Assembly: GCA_044343935.1 (NCBI GenBank)
Contig: JBIJDU010000010.1
Location: 1 to 55,370 of the forward strand
Direction of reading: 5' to 3'
Length of the DNA stretch: 55,370 nt
Source: AcAMD-5 sp044343935
Lineage (GTDB): Bacteria > Actinomycetota > Actinomycetes > S36-B12 > UBA5976
Below are positions 42,701 to 50,862 of this stretch, in pieces. The notes under the pieces are model-generated. The model was not told where the DNA came from, ran no database searches, and worked only from the letters and a program-made list of their open reading frames with translations. Every line of letters starts with the position of its first letter. The first letter of the stretch is position 1. A program made the translations under genes and the position numbers.

Positions 42701-43154
42701 CGGCAGTTCCCACCTGAGCAAATTCATACAATGCTTTGGCATTGGAGAGCCGTTGTCGAACACAGCCATCGGAGAGTGGTGTGCCCAATTGGTCTTCAGT
42801 TTGGGCAAAGGTGCCATCTTTGAGTTTGGGGATGTCGTGAAAACCAATATTTGCAGTTTTTCCACGGTCAAATCTCACCATGTAATTCATGGTTGCATTA
42901 CCCAAATATGAAGTAGTGGTTCTAGATTTTGAGAAGACCTTGTAAATGCCAGGTCGATGATGATAGTCAAACCTTGAACCAGATACTAAATAGGATTTAA
43001 TCCAGCCTTCAGACTCATTTATTAACCAAACGCGCTGAAGTGAGAGATCAAAAATTATTCGATTACCATACTCGGCACCTGTCATGGGAATGGCGGCAGC
43101 GCTGGATGGCAGCCAGCACATCGCTGCCACAAGAGCAATCGCAAATTTCCTCAC
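42684..43154 (-). CDS. Secreted L,D-transpeptidase (YkuD domain)
   Basis: About 156 residues: a signal peptide (VRKFAIALVAAMCWLPSSAA) and a bare YkuD domain. The catalytic region reads IGFHDIPKL and then PLSDGCVRQ, with the active-site Cys; the His usual in SHGC is Asp here. It would cross-link peptidoglycan by 3-3 bonds or attach proteins. The frame opens at an ATG at 43178, but the GTG at 43154 gives a normal signal peptide and has TATTAT exactly six bases upstream. Divergent from pimB. Confidence 0.85.
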   Translation of the reverse strand: MRKFAIALVAAMCWLPSSAAAIPMTGAEYGNRIIFDLSLQRVWLINESEGWIKSYLVSGSRFDYHHRPGIYKVFSKSRTTTSYLGNATMNYMVRFDRGKTANIGFHDIPKLKDGTFAQTEDQLGTPLSDGCVRQRLSNAKALYEFAQVGTAVIVIP

Positions 43155-43160
43155 TGGGAC

Positions 43161-43166
43161 ATAATA
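43161..43166 (-). promoter_or_regulatory. -10 element for leaderless L,D-transpeptidase gene
   Basis: TATTAT, close to the ideal -10 sequence, then six bases (GTCCCA) and the GTG at 43154 on the minus strand. Supports the shorter start. Confidence 0.6.
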
Positions 43167-43203
43167 AAAGCAGTTCATTAGAAATGATGCGCTGCAAAGG
43201 GAC

Positions 43204-43209
43204 TAAATT
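43204..43209 (+). promoter_or_regulatory. -10 element for leaderless pimB operon
   Basis: TAAATT, then six bases (AGTCCG) and the GTG at 43216. Divergent from the transpeptidase -10 element 38 bases away. Confidence 0.6.
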
Positions 43210-43215
43210 AGTCCG

Positions 43216-44343
43216 GTGTCTCGAACCCTGGTCATCACAAATGATTTTCCGCCTCGCAAAGGTGGAATTCAGACATTTGTTTCACAATTGCTAACGCAAC
43301 TGTATCCGCAGTCGGTAGTGGTTTATACCTCAAATTGGTCTGGGGCAGCTGAATATGACCAAAACCTGCCCTACCCGGTGATTCGAATTAAGTCATCAAT
43401 CCTGCTGCCAACTCCGCGCCGGTTGCGTGAAATTAAACGAGTAATCCGAAAGTATGAATGCGATCAAGTTTTATTTGGCGCACTAGCGCCACTGGGTCTG
43501 TTAAGCAAGTCTTTAAAACGAAACGGGATATCAAACATCGTTGCGATCACTCATGGTCATGAGGCAGGTTGGGCCAAAATTCCATTACTGCGACTACTTC
43601 TTAAATTAAGTGCCAAAAATGTTGATGTGATCACATATTTAACTCAATACACTAAAGATCAGATATCGCCTTTATTGAATAAAGAATCAAAATTAATTCA
43701 GCTAACACCTGCTGTTGATCCGAACCAATTCATGCCATTAGAGGATGCTGAGAAAGAACAATTAAGGAATAAGTACGATCTCGCTGATAAATTGGTTTTA
43801 CTGGGCCTATCAAGGCTTATGCCACGAAAAGGTTTTGATTCAGTTATTTCTGTTTTGCCCTCACTGCTGAAAGAATTTCCAAACCTTACTCTTGTAATTG
43901 CAGGCGGCGGTCCTGATCAAGCGCGTCTAACTAAGTTAGTACACAAATTGAATCTGAATGATCACGTAAAATTTTTGGGATCTATCCCATACCAAGAGTT
44001 GCCAGATATTTATAATTTAGCTGACGTGTTTGTGATGCCATGTCGAAGTAGAATTGCTGGGCTAGATATTGAAGGTTTTGGCATTGTTTATCTTGAAGCA
44101 GCAGCAACGCAATTACCGGTATTGGCAGGGAATAGCGGGGGTGCGGTTGAAGCAGTAATTCCAGGTGTTACTGGTGAATTAGTTGATAAGAATAATTTGT
44201 TTGCTGAAATTCATAAATTGCTCAGCAGCAAACAGATACGCGAAGATTATGGTCGAGCGGGCCGCAATTGGATTATTCAGAATTTTTCAATTATTGCTCG
44301 GGGAGAAACATTGCAAAGGGCATTGGAGCGACGATCTAAATGA
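43216..44343 (+). CDS. GT4 glycosyltransferase, PimB-like mannosyltransferase
   Basis: 375-residue GT-B retaining glycosyltransferase. The N-terminus TLVITNDFPPRKGGIQTFVSQ and the donor-site region GLSRLMPRKGFD, CRSRIAGLDIEGFGIVYLEAAA are typical of the mycobacterial PimB' group (Rv2188c), which adds the second mannose to phosphatidylinositol mannoside. Substrate specificity cannot be proven by eye. It starts at a probably leaderless GTG and overlaps the SRPBCC gene by four bases, the same pairing seen in mycobacteria nearby. Confidence 0.85.
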   Translation: MSRTLVITNDFPPRKGGIQTFVSQLLTQLYPQSVVVYTSNWSGAAEYDQNLPYPVIRIKSSILLPTPRRLREIKRVIRKYECDQVLFGALAPLGLLSKSLKRNGISNIVAITHGHEAGWAKIPLLRLLLKLSAKNVDVITYLTQYTKDQISPLLNKESKLIQLTPAVDPNQFMPLEDAEKEQLRNKYDLADKLVLLGLSRLMPRKGFDSVISVLPSLLKEFPNLTLVIAGGGPDQARLTKLVHKLNLNDHVKFLGSIPYQELPDIYNLADVFVMPCRSRIAGLDIEGFGIVYLEAAATQLPVLAGNSGGAVEAVIPGVTGELVDKNNLFAEIHKLLSSKQIREDYGRAGRNWIIQNFSIIARGETLQRALERRSK

Positions 44344-44774
44344 CAACTTCATCATCCGCCAGCGCTGAGATATCTGCCAGCGCAACCAATGTCATTCGAG
44401 TGTTATTGGACTTTGATAAATATCCAACTTGGGCGGGGTTTGAATCGGCAAACATATTGCACACCAATGCAGATCGAAATGATTTTGAAGTGCAATTTGG
44501 ATTAGCGACTAATGGAGTGTCTGACAAATTGACAATCCAAATCAGTCAACCAGCCCCGAACGTTATTGTGTGGTCTTTGCGGGAATCCGCCTTACTTTCT
44601 AAATTGGATGGAAAATTTGATATCAGCGAACTGGATGATAATCGCTGTAAGGTAACCTATGAACTGGATATTAGGTTTAAGAATGCGATGATGAATCTCA
44701 TGAAGAAGGCGCTTGAGGGTCAGATGACACAGAAGCTACTTGATCGGTTAGCAGGCCAGGCGGCTAACGCATGA
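44340..44774 (+). CDS. SRPBCC-family lipid-binding-like protein
   Basis: 144 residues with the START/Bet v1-like pattern: SASAEISASATNVIRVLLDF, YPTWAGFESANIL, VIWSLRESALLSKLDGKF, and a long C-terminal helix LMKKALEGQMTQKLLDRLAG. These proteins bind hydrophobic ligands; a homologue lies beside pimB' in mycobacteria (Rv2185c). Role may be lipid handling. ATGA overlaps on both sides place it in the middle of the pimB operon. Confidence 0.82.
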   Translation: MTTSSSASAEISASATNVIRVLLDFDKYPTWAGFESANILHTNADRNDFEVQFGLATNGVSDKLTIQISQPAPNVIVWSLRESALLSKLDGKFDISELDDNRCKVTYELDIRFKNAMMNLMKKALEGQMTQKLLDRLAGQAANA

Positions 44775-45712
44775 CTTTAACTATCGGCATAGATATTGGC
44801 GGCACCAAGATTGCTGGCGGCTTAATTGATTCATCTGGCCAGGTAGTGCAACGAGTGCGAATTGAGTCACCTAGTGATAATCGTAATCAAATTGTGCAAG
44901 CAGTGGTGGATTTATGCCACAAACTAATGCAAGACCATGACGTTTCAGCGGTAGGAATTTCTTCAGCTGGGTTAATTAATAAAGTACGAAATCAAATCTT
45001 GTTTTCACCAAATTTAGACATGACTGGTTCAAAAATTGGGGAGGAAGTATCTGCCAGAATACAACTGCCAGTCTTGCTCGAGAATGATGCTAATTGTGCC
45101 GCTTGGGGAGAATTTAAATTTGGTGCTGGTGTGGGATACAGCAATATGGTGATGCTCACTGTCGGTACTGGATTGGGCAGCGGTGTGGTTATTGATGACA
45201 GGTTATTAATTGGTGGATTTGGTATGGCTGCTGAGTCGGGCCATATGGTGATTAAGCCAGATGGTCAACTTTGTGGCTGTGGTCAACGCGGCTGTTTGGA
45301 GCAATATGCCAGCGGACAAGCGTTAACGAGGAATGCTCGATCCTTTGTTGCTAGCGGAAGCCCCGGGGCTGCTACTTTGCTCAAAGCATGCAATGGCGAT
45401 CCAACAGCGCTTACTGGACCTATGGTTACAGCTGCCGCTGCGGAAGGTGATCCGGCATCTATCTCAATTTTGGCGGAAGCTGGAAAATGGTTGGGGTTTG
45501 GTATGGCAGCGATTGCTGCGATTTTGGACCCAGAGATATTTGTAGTTGGCGGCGGCGGCGGTGATGCCGGAGATCTAATTTTGCAGCCAGCGCGAGACGC
45601 CTTTGAACAGCGTCTAACCGCTCGAGATCACCGACCTATCGCACAAATCATCGCTGCCAAGCTAGGAAATGATGCCGGCATGATCGGTGTGGCAGACTTG
45701 GCACGGTCATGA
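44771..45712 (+). CDS. ROK-family sugar kinase (glucokinase-like)
   Basis: 313 residues. ATP motif IGIDIGGTKIAGGLID, LLENDANCAAWGEFKFGAG, TVGTGLGSGVVID, and the ROK zinc motif region AESGHMVIKPDGQLCGCGQRGCLEQ are all present. Probably phosphorylates glucose to glucose-6-phosphate. It carries no DNA-binding N-terminus, so it is an enzyme and not a ROK repressor. Coupled by ATGA overlaps to the SRPBCC gene and the binding-protein gene. Confidence 0.9.
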   Translation: MTLTIGIDIGGTKIAGGLIDSSGQVVQRVRIESPSDNRNQIVQAVVDLCHKLMQDHDVSAVGISSAGLINKVRNQILFSPNLDMTGSKIGEEVSARIQLPVLLENDANCAAWGEFKFGAGVGYSNMVMLTVGTGLGSGVVIDDRLLIGGFGMAAESGHMVIKPDGQLCGCGQRGCLEQYASGQALTRNARSFVASGSPGAATLLKACNGDPTALTGPMVTAAAAEGDPASISILAEAGKWLGFGMAAIAAILDPEIFVVGGGGGDAGDLILQPARDAFEQRLTARDHRPIAQIIAAKLGNDAGMIGVADLARS

Positions 45713-46674
45713 AGAAATTAACGTTGTTTTTCGCCCTTTTTTTGATGGTGGGCTGCGCGAACGATGCTGAAGTCCTCAATATCCAAACCGAAACAACTGA
45801 AACTGAGACTGTTGCATTGGGTAAAGAAATTCATATTCTGACAATCCCCAATCAAGATGAGCGGACCGTCCTAGCGATGCAGCGTGCTGCCGAAGAGGCA
45901 GCCGAAAGATTTGATTACAAAATTGTTATCACCACCCCTAATTCAGCAACTGATGCCTTGAAGAAGTTACGAGAGCTAGCTGGTGGGTCAGATATCGGTG
46001 GGGTGATTGTGGCATCTGATGGTGCAAAAATGGGAAAGGCGCTATCTCGAGTTTCCGCTGCCGGAATCCCTTCAGTTGGAATTGGTGATAATGCTGCTGC
46101 AGCGCTACCGTTTGGTGCGTTGGGATTTGTTGGCGTAACAGATAGTGGAACTGGTAATGCAGTTGGTTCTCGTTTCAAGGCAGCAAATAAAAAGAAATTG
46201 CTGTGCATTACATCTACTAGTGCTTCAAAAAGTCGCGAAGTTGTGCTTTGTCGCGCAGCTGGAGAAGTTTTAAGCAGTTCATCAGTAATTTCAGTGAAGG
46301 TTTCAGCAAAGGCCGCTCCTGAAAATATCAGAAAAGCAATCGCTGGGGATAAGCAAGTAGATTCAATCCTATTGGCAAATCCAAAATTGGTTGGAGTATT
46401 CAATAAGGCGCGCGAAAATGTGGTCCGTAACCTAACTGTTGGCGTTTTAGGATATTCTGAAAGTTTAGAAAATGAACTGCGAAACGGAAACATTTTGTTT
46501 ATGACGGACAACCAAGAAGCCATGCAGGTTAGATATGCAGTTGACATGCTGGGAACGTTTCTAACCACAGCTGGACGTGTTGGTAACGGCACGCCAATAT
46601 TAACTGGGCCAGATATTGTGACCGCTGCAACTGTTGATGCTGTTGTACTAGCTCGACAACAATTATTACGTTAA
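45709..46674 (+). CDS. Orphan sugar-binding-type lipoprotein
   Basis: 321 residues with a lipoprotein signal (LTLFFALFLMVGC, Cys16) and a periplasmic-binding fold of the ribose/LacI type (Peripla_BP_4): VLAMQRAAEEAAERFDYKI, GVIVASDGAK, AAGIPSVGIGDN, DSILLANPKLVGVFNKARE, VLGYSESLENEL. No permease or ATPase for sugars is next to it; its partner is the ROK kinase gene, which it overlaps by four bases. It may serve a transporter elsewhere or act as a sensor. The 3' end overlaps the esterase gene by four bases. Confidence 0.8.
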   Translation: MKKLTLFFALFLMVGCANDAEVLNIQTETTETETVALGKEIHILTIPNQDERTVLAMQRAAEEAAERFDYKIVITTPNSATDALKKLRELAGGSDIGGVIVASDGAKMGKALSRVSAAGIPSVGIGDNAAAALPFGALGFVGVTDSGTGNAVGSRFKAANKKKLLCITSTSASKSREVVLCRAAGEVLSSSSVISVKVSAKAAPENIRKAIAGDKQVDSILLANPKLVGVFNKARENVVRNLTVGVLGYSESLENELRNGNILFMTDNQEAMQVRYAVDMLGTFLTTAGRVGNGTPILTGPDIVTAATVDAVVLARQQLLR

Positions 46675-47423
46675 CTAACCTTTGATTTTGATTTAACAAA
46701 CTGAACAGATTTTTCGAAGATTAGATCACTTTCATGATCTAATGTTGCCACATGATAAGACTGCTCAAGCAAAAAGTGTTCTCGATGAACTGGCGGAGTT
46801 GAAACATTATTGATTATCAACTCTGAACTGCTTACTGGAACAATATGATCATTTAAACTAGTGAAAACCTGAACTGGAGTGGTCACTAGATGCAAACCTT
46901 TTTTGACATCACCCCATAAATCCAACATTGAAGCAGCTGCCGCAATTGGAGTTCGATCATATGAATGTTCCGAGACATTTGGCTTTGCAATGTCATTTCC
47001 TACCGCAGGAACGCTCGGAATTACCTTGCCAAGCACAGGTGCTAGTTTCAATAACCTATTCTTTGCCTGCAGCGCTGGATTAACCAACATCAACCCGCTA
47101 ATCTCACGTTGATGCTGAGCTAATCGAAGCGCCAGAGCGCCACCCATAGATAAACCAGCAACAAATACTTCGTCACATTCTTTGAGTAGTTTTAAATATG
47201 CAAGTTGTGCTGCGGCATACCACTGATGCCAGGTGGTTCGATTCAATTCTTGCCAACTGGTGGCATGGCCAGGTAAGACCGGAAGCTCAACTGAGAAGTT
47301 TGCTGCGGCTAAGTGCTCAGCCCAAGGCCGCATCGAAGCGGGCGAACCAGTGAAACCATGCAGCAGCAATACGCCAACTGGGTGGCTGCCCCTACTGCTA
47401 ATTGGCTGTAACGGGTTGGTCAT
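46671..47423 (-). CDS. Alpha/beta hydrolase, carboxylesterase-like
   Basis: 250 residues, resembling the Est30 carboxylesterase group. Marks: GVLLLHGFTGSPASMRPWAE (oxyanion HGF), VAGLSMGGALALRLA (nucleophile Ser), a late Asp in VFTSLNDHIVP and His in SYHVATLDHE. No signal peptide; acts on short acyl esters or monoglycerides if typical. A TTG opens the frame one codon earlier; the ATG at 47423 is preferred, with GGGG upstream. Divergent from plsC. Confidence 0.87.
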   Translation of the reverse strand: MTNPLQPISSRGSHPVGVLLLHGFTGSPASMRPWAEHLAAANFSVELPVLPGHATSWQELNRTTWHQWYAAAQLAYLKLLKECDEVFVAGLSMGGALALRLAQHQREISGLMLVNPALQAKNRLLKLAPVLGKVIPSVPAVGNDIAKPNVSEHSYDRTPIAAAASMLDLWGDVKKGLHLVTTPVQVFTSLNDHIVPVSSSELIINNVSTPPVHREHFLLEQSYHVATLDHESDLIFEKSVQFVKSKSKVS

Positions 47424-47494
47424 CAAAGCCCCATTTTTCTCTAGTGGATTGATGGTAGAGCGGGGGGCGGTGCGTTGTCACCTCCCTGAGGCTC

Positions 47495-47500
47495 TAGTTT
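47495..47500 (+). promoter_or_regulatory. -10 element for leaderless plsC-like gene
   Basis: TAGTTT, then six bases (TTGCAT) and the GTG at 47507. It favours the GTG over the in-frame TTG at 47501. Confidence 0.45.
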
Positions 47501-47506
47501 TTGCAT

Positions 47507-48244
47507 GTGGCAATAGATGACGAGCGACTCGAAACCCCCATTTATTGGCTGCTCCGTTATGGCAGCTTGGGGCCATTGGTCAATTTGCTATATACCCCGT
47601 GGATTGAGGGTGCCGAAAATATTCCAAAAACCGGTGCGGCAATTTTGGCGCCAAATCACCTGTCTTTCATAGATTCCATCGTGGTTCCGCTGGCAACTTC
47701 GCGCCGCGTAACTTTCTTAGCAAAAGCGGAATATTTTGAAGGAAAGGGACTAAAGGGCTTTTTGACTCGGAATTTCTTTCGAAGCGCTGGGCAGATTCCA
47801 GTAGAGCGGGGAACAGCACGAGCATCAAATGCACTTACAGCAGCTGCGAAAGTGCTGCAAAACGGTGGCTTAATTGCGCTTTATCCAGAGGGAACTAGAT
47901 CGCCATCAGGAAAGTTATACAAAGGCCGAACTGGCGTTGCTCGATTGGCTCTTGAAAATAAAGTTCCAGTAATTCCAATCGGTTTGCATGGCACTCGCGA
48001 AATTCAACCGCCAGAGCGAAATATTCCTAAATTGGGTCGAGTCGGAATCAAAATCGGAAAACCGCTTGATTTCTCACATCTATACGATCAGCGGGGTGAG
48101 CGAGATACCTTGCGTGCAGTTACTGATGAAATTATGAAGAACATCCGCGAATTAAGTGATCAGCAATACGTAGATATGTATGCCGAAGAAGCACGTCGAT
48201 TGATTGCGATTGAAAAACGCACAAAAAACAAATCTAGCGAATGA
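47507..48244 (+). CDS. 1-acylglycerol-3-phosphate acyltransferase-like
   Basis: About 245-residue membrane-associated acyltransferase of phospholipid synthesis. Motif I APNHLSFIDSIVVPL (NHxSxxD), motif III YPEGTRSPSGKLYKGRTG and motif IV VPVIPIGLHGTREI are clear. It acylates lysophosphatidate or a related acceptor; in mycobacteria a homologue (Rv2182c) lies near pimB'. Start chosen as GTG at 47507 by the leaderless spacing; TTG at 47501, nine bases after GAGG, is the alternative. Confidence 0.88.
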   Translation: MAIDDERLETPIYWLLRYGSLGPLVNLLYTPWIEGAENIPKTGAAILAPNHLSFIDSIVVPLATSRRVTFLAKAEYFEGKGLKGFLTRNFFRSAGQIPVERGTARASNALTAAAKVLQNGGLIALYPEGTRSPSGKLYKGRTGVARLALENKVPVIPIGLHGTREIQPPERNIPKLGRVGIKIGKPLDFSHLYDQRGERDTLRAVTDEIMKNIRELSDQQYVDMYAEEARRLIAIEKRTKNKSSE

Positions 48245-48281
48245 TCTTCAGGAGCTGATTTTCACTACCGCTAATAGCTAG

Positions 48282-48440
48282 ATAGTCTCAGGCCTGGGTG
48301 GGTTAATCGGCGAATTTGTGACTGATTACAACCTGTTGGCAGCGGGTGCGATTACTGCGGCAATACCGACTTTGATCGTGCCATTAGTGCTGCGAAAGCA
48401 GTTTGCTTCTGGACTCACCCAAGGTTCCACAAAAGGCTAG
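48282..48440 (+). pseudogene. C-terminal remnant of a MalG-type sugar ABC permease
   Basis: An open frame of 52 codons whose last 40 or so read like the end of a carbohydrate ABC permease: GEFVTDYNLLAAGAI, then a hydrophobic helix, then LRKQFASGLTQGSTKG before the stop. The closing GLTxGxxKG is the usual end of MalG-type subunits. A TAG at 48279-48281 and the plsC gene close upstream leave no room for the rest of the gene, and the family's EAA loop is absent. A GTG at 48318 could start a 40-residue peptide, but no ribosome site is seen. Most likely a relic. Confidence 0.65.
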
Positions 48441-48447
48441 TACCCTT

Positions 48448-48453
48448 TACGCT
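48448..48453 (+). promoter_or_regulatory. Candidate -10 element for tatA-tatC
   Basis: TACGCT, which would start a leader of about 19 bases carrying the AGGAGG before the tatA ATG. The ten bases TACGCTTAGC recur at the aroG promoter. Confidence 0.4.
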
Positions 48454-48478
48454 TAGCACAACTGGACAGGAGGCAGAG

Positions 48479-48664
48479 ATGCCAAATTTGAAGCCAACCG
48501 AGCTGATCATTCTCTTGGTCGTCTTAGTTTTGTTATTTGGAGCAAAAAAGCTGCCTGATGCAGCTCGAGGAATTGGCCGATCGCTGCGAATCTTCAAAGC
48601 TGAGGTTAAAGCTCAAGATAACGCTGAATTGGAAGACGACAAGAACACCGACACCAAGTCTTAG
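48479..48664 (+). CDS. tatA: Twin-arginine translocase subunit TatA
   Basis: 61 residues: one membrane helix (LIILLVVLVLLFGAKKLPDA) with the FGxKKLP hinge, an amphipathic helix (ARGIGRSLRIFKAEVKA) and an acidic tail. TatA oligomers form the passage for folded exported proteins. AGGAGG precedes the ATG. tatC follows by 20 bases; no tatB is in the window, consistent with a two-part TatA-TatC unit or a distant tatB. Confidence 0.93.
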   Translation: MPNLKPTELIILLVVLVLLFGAKKLPDAARGIGRSLRIFKAEVKAQDNAELEDDKNTDTKS

Positions 48665-48684
48665 TCGCTGCGCATCGAAAACTT

Positions 48685-49503
48685 ATGCGTAAATTTGGTT
48701 TGCGAAAACGTGATCCAAACGCGGAGATGACGTTAATTGAACATCTTCGAGAATTGCGAAACCGTTTATTTCAAGTAGTCATGTTTTTAGTTACGGCAAC
48801 AGTTGTCGGTTGGTTTTTATATGACTTTACCTTTGCGCTACTAAAACGTCCAATAGATTTTGCTATTGCTGAAGCGGCAGCCGATGGCAGAGAAATCGGT
48901 TTAGTTCTGGCCGGCGTTGCAGATGCTTTCACGCTGCAGGTAAAGATTTCTGCCACTTTTGCGCTAATTGTCACCGCACCAGTTTGGCTTTGGCACTTAT
49001 GGCGATTCATTACCCCTGGCCTACAGCGCAATGAACGACGTTACGGACTGCTATTCATGTTCTCTGCTATACCGCTGTTTTTTGGTGGCGTCTATTTGGC
49101 CTATACCGTGCTACCAATCGCAATGGAGTTACTGTTGGGCTTTACCCCGCAGGGCGTTTCAAACTTGCTCCCCGTTGATCGGTATTTGAACTTCTTTTTG
49201 AGAACACTAATTGTCTTTGGTATCGGCTTTCTGTTACCTGTCGTCATTGTGATGCTCAGTTTGGCGAATGTGGTTTCCGGATACACCATGATTCGATGGT
49301 GGCGACAGATTGTCGTTGGGGTGGTCGTATTTGGCGCAGTTGCAACTCCAACTGGAGATCCGCTAAACATGATGATTCTTGCCGGGCCAATGTTGATTTT
49401 GGTTTTTGGAGCAATTGGAATTGCACGTTTGATTGATAGACGCCGCGGTCGCACCGAAGAGTGGTCTGACACGCTTAGCGACGACGAAGCATCGCCCTTA
49501 TAG
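48685..49503 (+). CDS. tatC: Twin-arginine translocase subunit TatC
   Basis: 272-residue membrane protein with six helices, the receptor for twin-arginine signal peptides. Marks: MTLIEHLRELRNRLF near residues 15-29 and LWRFITPGLQRNERRYG, then a C-terminal tail rich in acidic residues. Follows tatA in one operon. The Rieske protein encoded in this window is a typical Tat client in related bacteria. Confidence 0.95.
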   Translation: MRKFGLRKRDPNAEMTLIEHLRELRNRLFQVVMFLVTATVVGWFLYDFTFALLKRPIDFAIAEAAADGREIGLVLAGVADAFTLQVKISATFALIVTAPVWLWHLWRFITPGLQRNERRYGLLFMFSAIPLFFGGVYLAYTVLPIAMELLLGFTPQGVSNLLPVDRYLNFFLRTLIVFGIGFLLPVVIVMLSLANVVSGYTMIRWWRQIVVGVVVFGAVATPTGDPLNMMILAGPMLILVFGAIGIARLIDRRRGRTEEWSDTLSDDEASPL

Positions 49504-49524
49504 CGAGTCAAAACTAGGCAGCAA

Positions 49525-49530
49525 TACGCT
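49525..49530 (+). promoter_or_regulatory. -10 element for leaderless aroG
   Basis: TACGCT, then six bases (TAGCGT) and the ATG at 49537. Confidence 0.55.
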
Positions 49531-49536
49531 TAGCGT

Positions 49537-50862
49537 ATGTCCCAAATCCAGTGGCCCGATCTTCCAGCAGCCCAGCAGCCACCTTGGCCTGACCAAGCAG
49601 AACTGCAAAAGGCTCGTGCCGAATTAGCCACACTGCCACCGCTCATTTTTGCAGGTGAGGCGGATCAGCTGAGAAATTCGCTGGCTAAAGCAGCACACGG
49701 TAATGCGTTTGTCTTAACCGCAGGGGATTGCGCTGAAACATTTAAACACAATACCGCTGATTCAATTCGAGGTCGGTTGCGAACCGTGCTACAGATGGCG
49801 GTGGTGTTGACTTATGGATCCACTTTGCCCGTAGTTAAAATCGGTCGAATCGCGGGTCAGTATTTCAAACCACGATCTGGCGATAGCGAAACTCAAAACG
49901 GTGTAACCCTTCCGGTTTATCGTGGCGACGCCGTAAATGATGTCGAATTTACCGAAGCATCTCGGATGCCAGATCCATGGCGCATGGTTCGGGCTTATCA
50001 CGCGTCTAGTGCAACTTTGAATTTAGTTCGAGCCTTCACTCAGGGCGGTTATGCTGATTTACGTGAAGTACATTCTTGGAACCAAGATTTTGTGCAACAG
50101 TCAAAAACCGGCGAAAAATACGAAATGATTGCCAGTGACATTGATCGTGCGTTAGCGTTTATGGAAGCTTGCGGAGTAGACCCAAGCGAGTTCAGAACTG
50201 TAGATTTTTACTCAAGTCACGAAGCTTTGGTATTAGATTATGAAAAACCATTGACCCGGGTTGATTCTCGTACTGGCAAGCTATATGACGTTAGTGCCCA
50301 CTTTCTATGGGTCGGCGATCGCACTCGTCAATTAGATGGCGCTCATTTAGATTTTGCATCACGCATTTCAAATCCAATCGGTGTAAAGATTGGACCATCT
50401 ACAACGCCAGCAGAAATTACGAAAATTCTAGAAATGTTAGATCCGGATCGTACTTCTGGTCGGGTTACCTTTATTTCAAGAATGGGTGCTGGCAAGATTA
50501 AAGAATCACTCCCACCGTTAATGACCGCCTCATTTAAGTCCGGACATCAACCACTTTGGGTTTGTGACCCAATGCATGGAAATACCAGAACAGCAACCAC
50601 TGGCCACAAAACACGTGAATTTTCAGATGTGCTTGGCGAAGTAGTGGGATTCTTTGATGTTTGTCGAGTCCTTGGAGTCCATCCAGGCGGAATTCATATC
50701 GAGCTAACCGGTGATGACGTAACTGAATGTACTGGCGGCATGGAAGGTTTACTTGATCAAGATTTACCAAGTCGTTATGAGACCGCTTGCGACCCAAGAC
50801 TTAATCGCGTTCAATCGCTTGAATTAGCATTTCGGGTCTCTGAGATGCTTAAAGCTAGATAA
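49537..50862 (+). CDS. aroG: 3-deoxy-7-phosphoheptulonate synthase, class II
   Basis: 441 residues; condenses phosphoenolpyruvate with erythrose-4-phosphate, the first step of aromatic amino acid synthesis. Class II marks: LTAGDCAETFKHN (metal Cys), VVKIGRIAGQYFKPRS, WVGDRTRQLDGAH, CDPMHGNT and GIHIELTGDDVTECTGG. The ATG has TACGCT six bases upstream and no ribosome site. The stop shares a base with the ogt start (TAATG). Confidence 0.96.
   Translation: MSQIQWPDLPAAQQPPWPDQAELQKARAELATLPPLIFAGEADQLRNSLAKAAHGNAFVLTAGDCAETFKHNTADSIRGRLRTVLQMAVVLTYGSTLPVVKIGRIAGQYFKPRSGDSETQNGVTLPVYRGDAVNDVEFTEASRMPDPWRMVRAYHASSATLNLVRAFTQGGYADLREVHSWNQDFVQQSKTGEKYEMIASDIDRALAFMEACGVDPSEFRTVDFYSSHEALVLDYEKPLTRVDSRTGKLYDVSAHFLWVGDRTRQLDGAHLDFASRISNPIGVKIGPSTTPAEITKILEMLDPDRTSGRVTFISRMGAGKIKESLPPLMTASFKSGHQPLWVCDPMHGNTRTATTGHKTREFSDVLGEVVGFFDVCRVLGVHPGGIHIELTGDDVTECTGGMEGLLDQDLPSRYETACDPRLNRVQSLELAFRVSEMLKAR

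Noticed and set aside
44771..45712. ROK protein as a transcriptional repressor
   Set aside because: No N-terminal helix-turn-helix; the ATP and zinc motifs begin at residue 4 as in sugar kinases.
48448..49534. Repeated TACGCTTAGC before tatA and aroG as a regulon box
   Set aside because: Two copies only, each explained by a TANNNT -10 element plus neighbouring bases; placement relative to the start codons differs.
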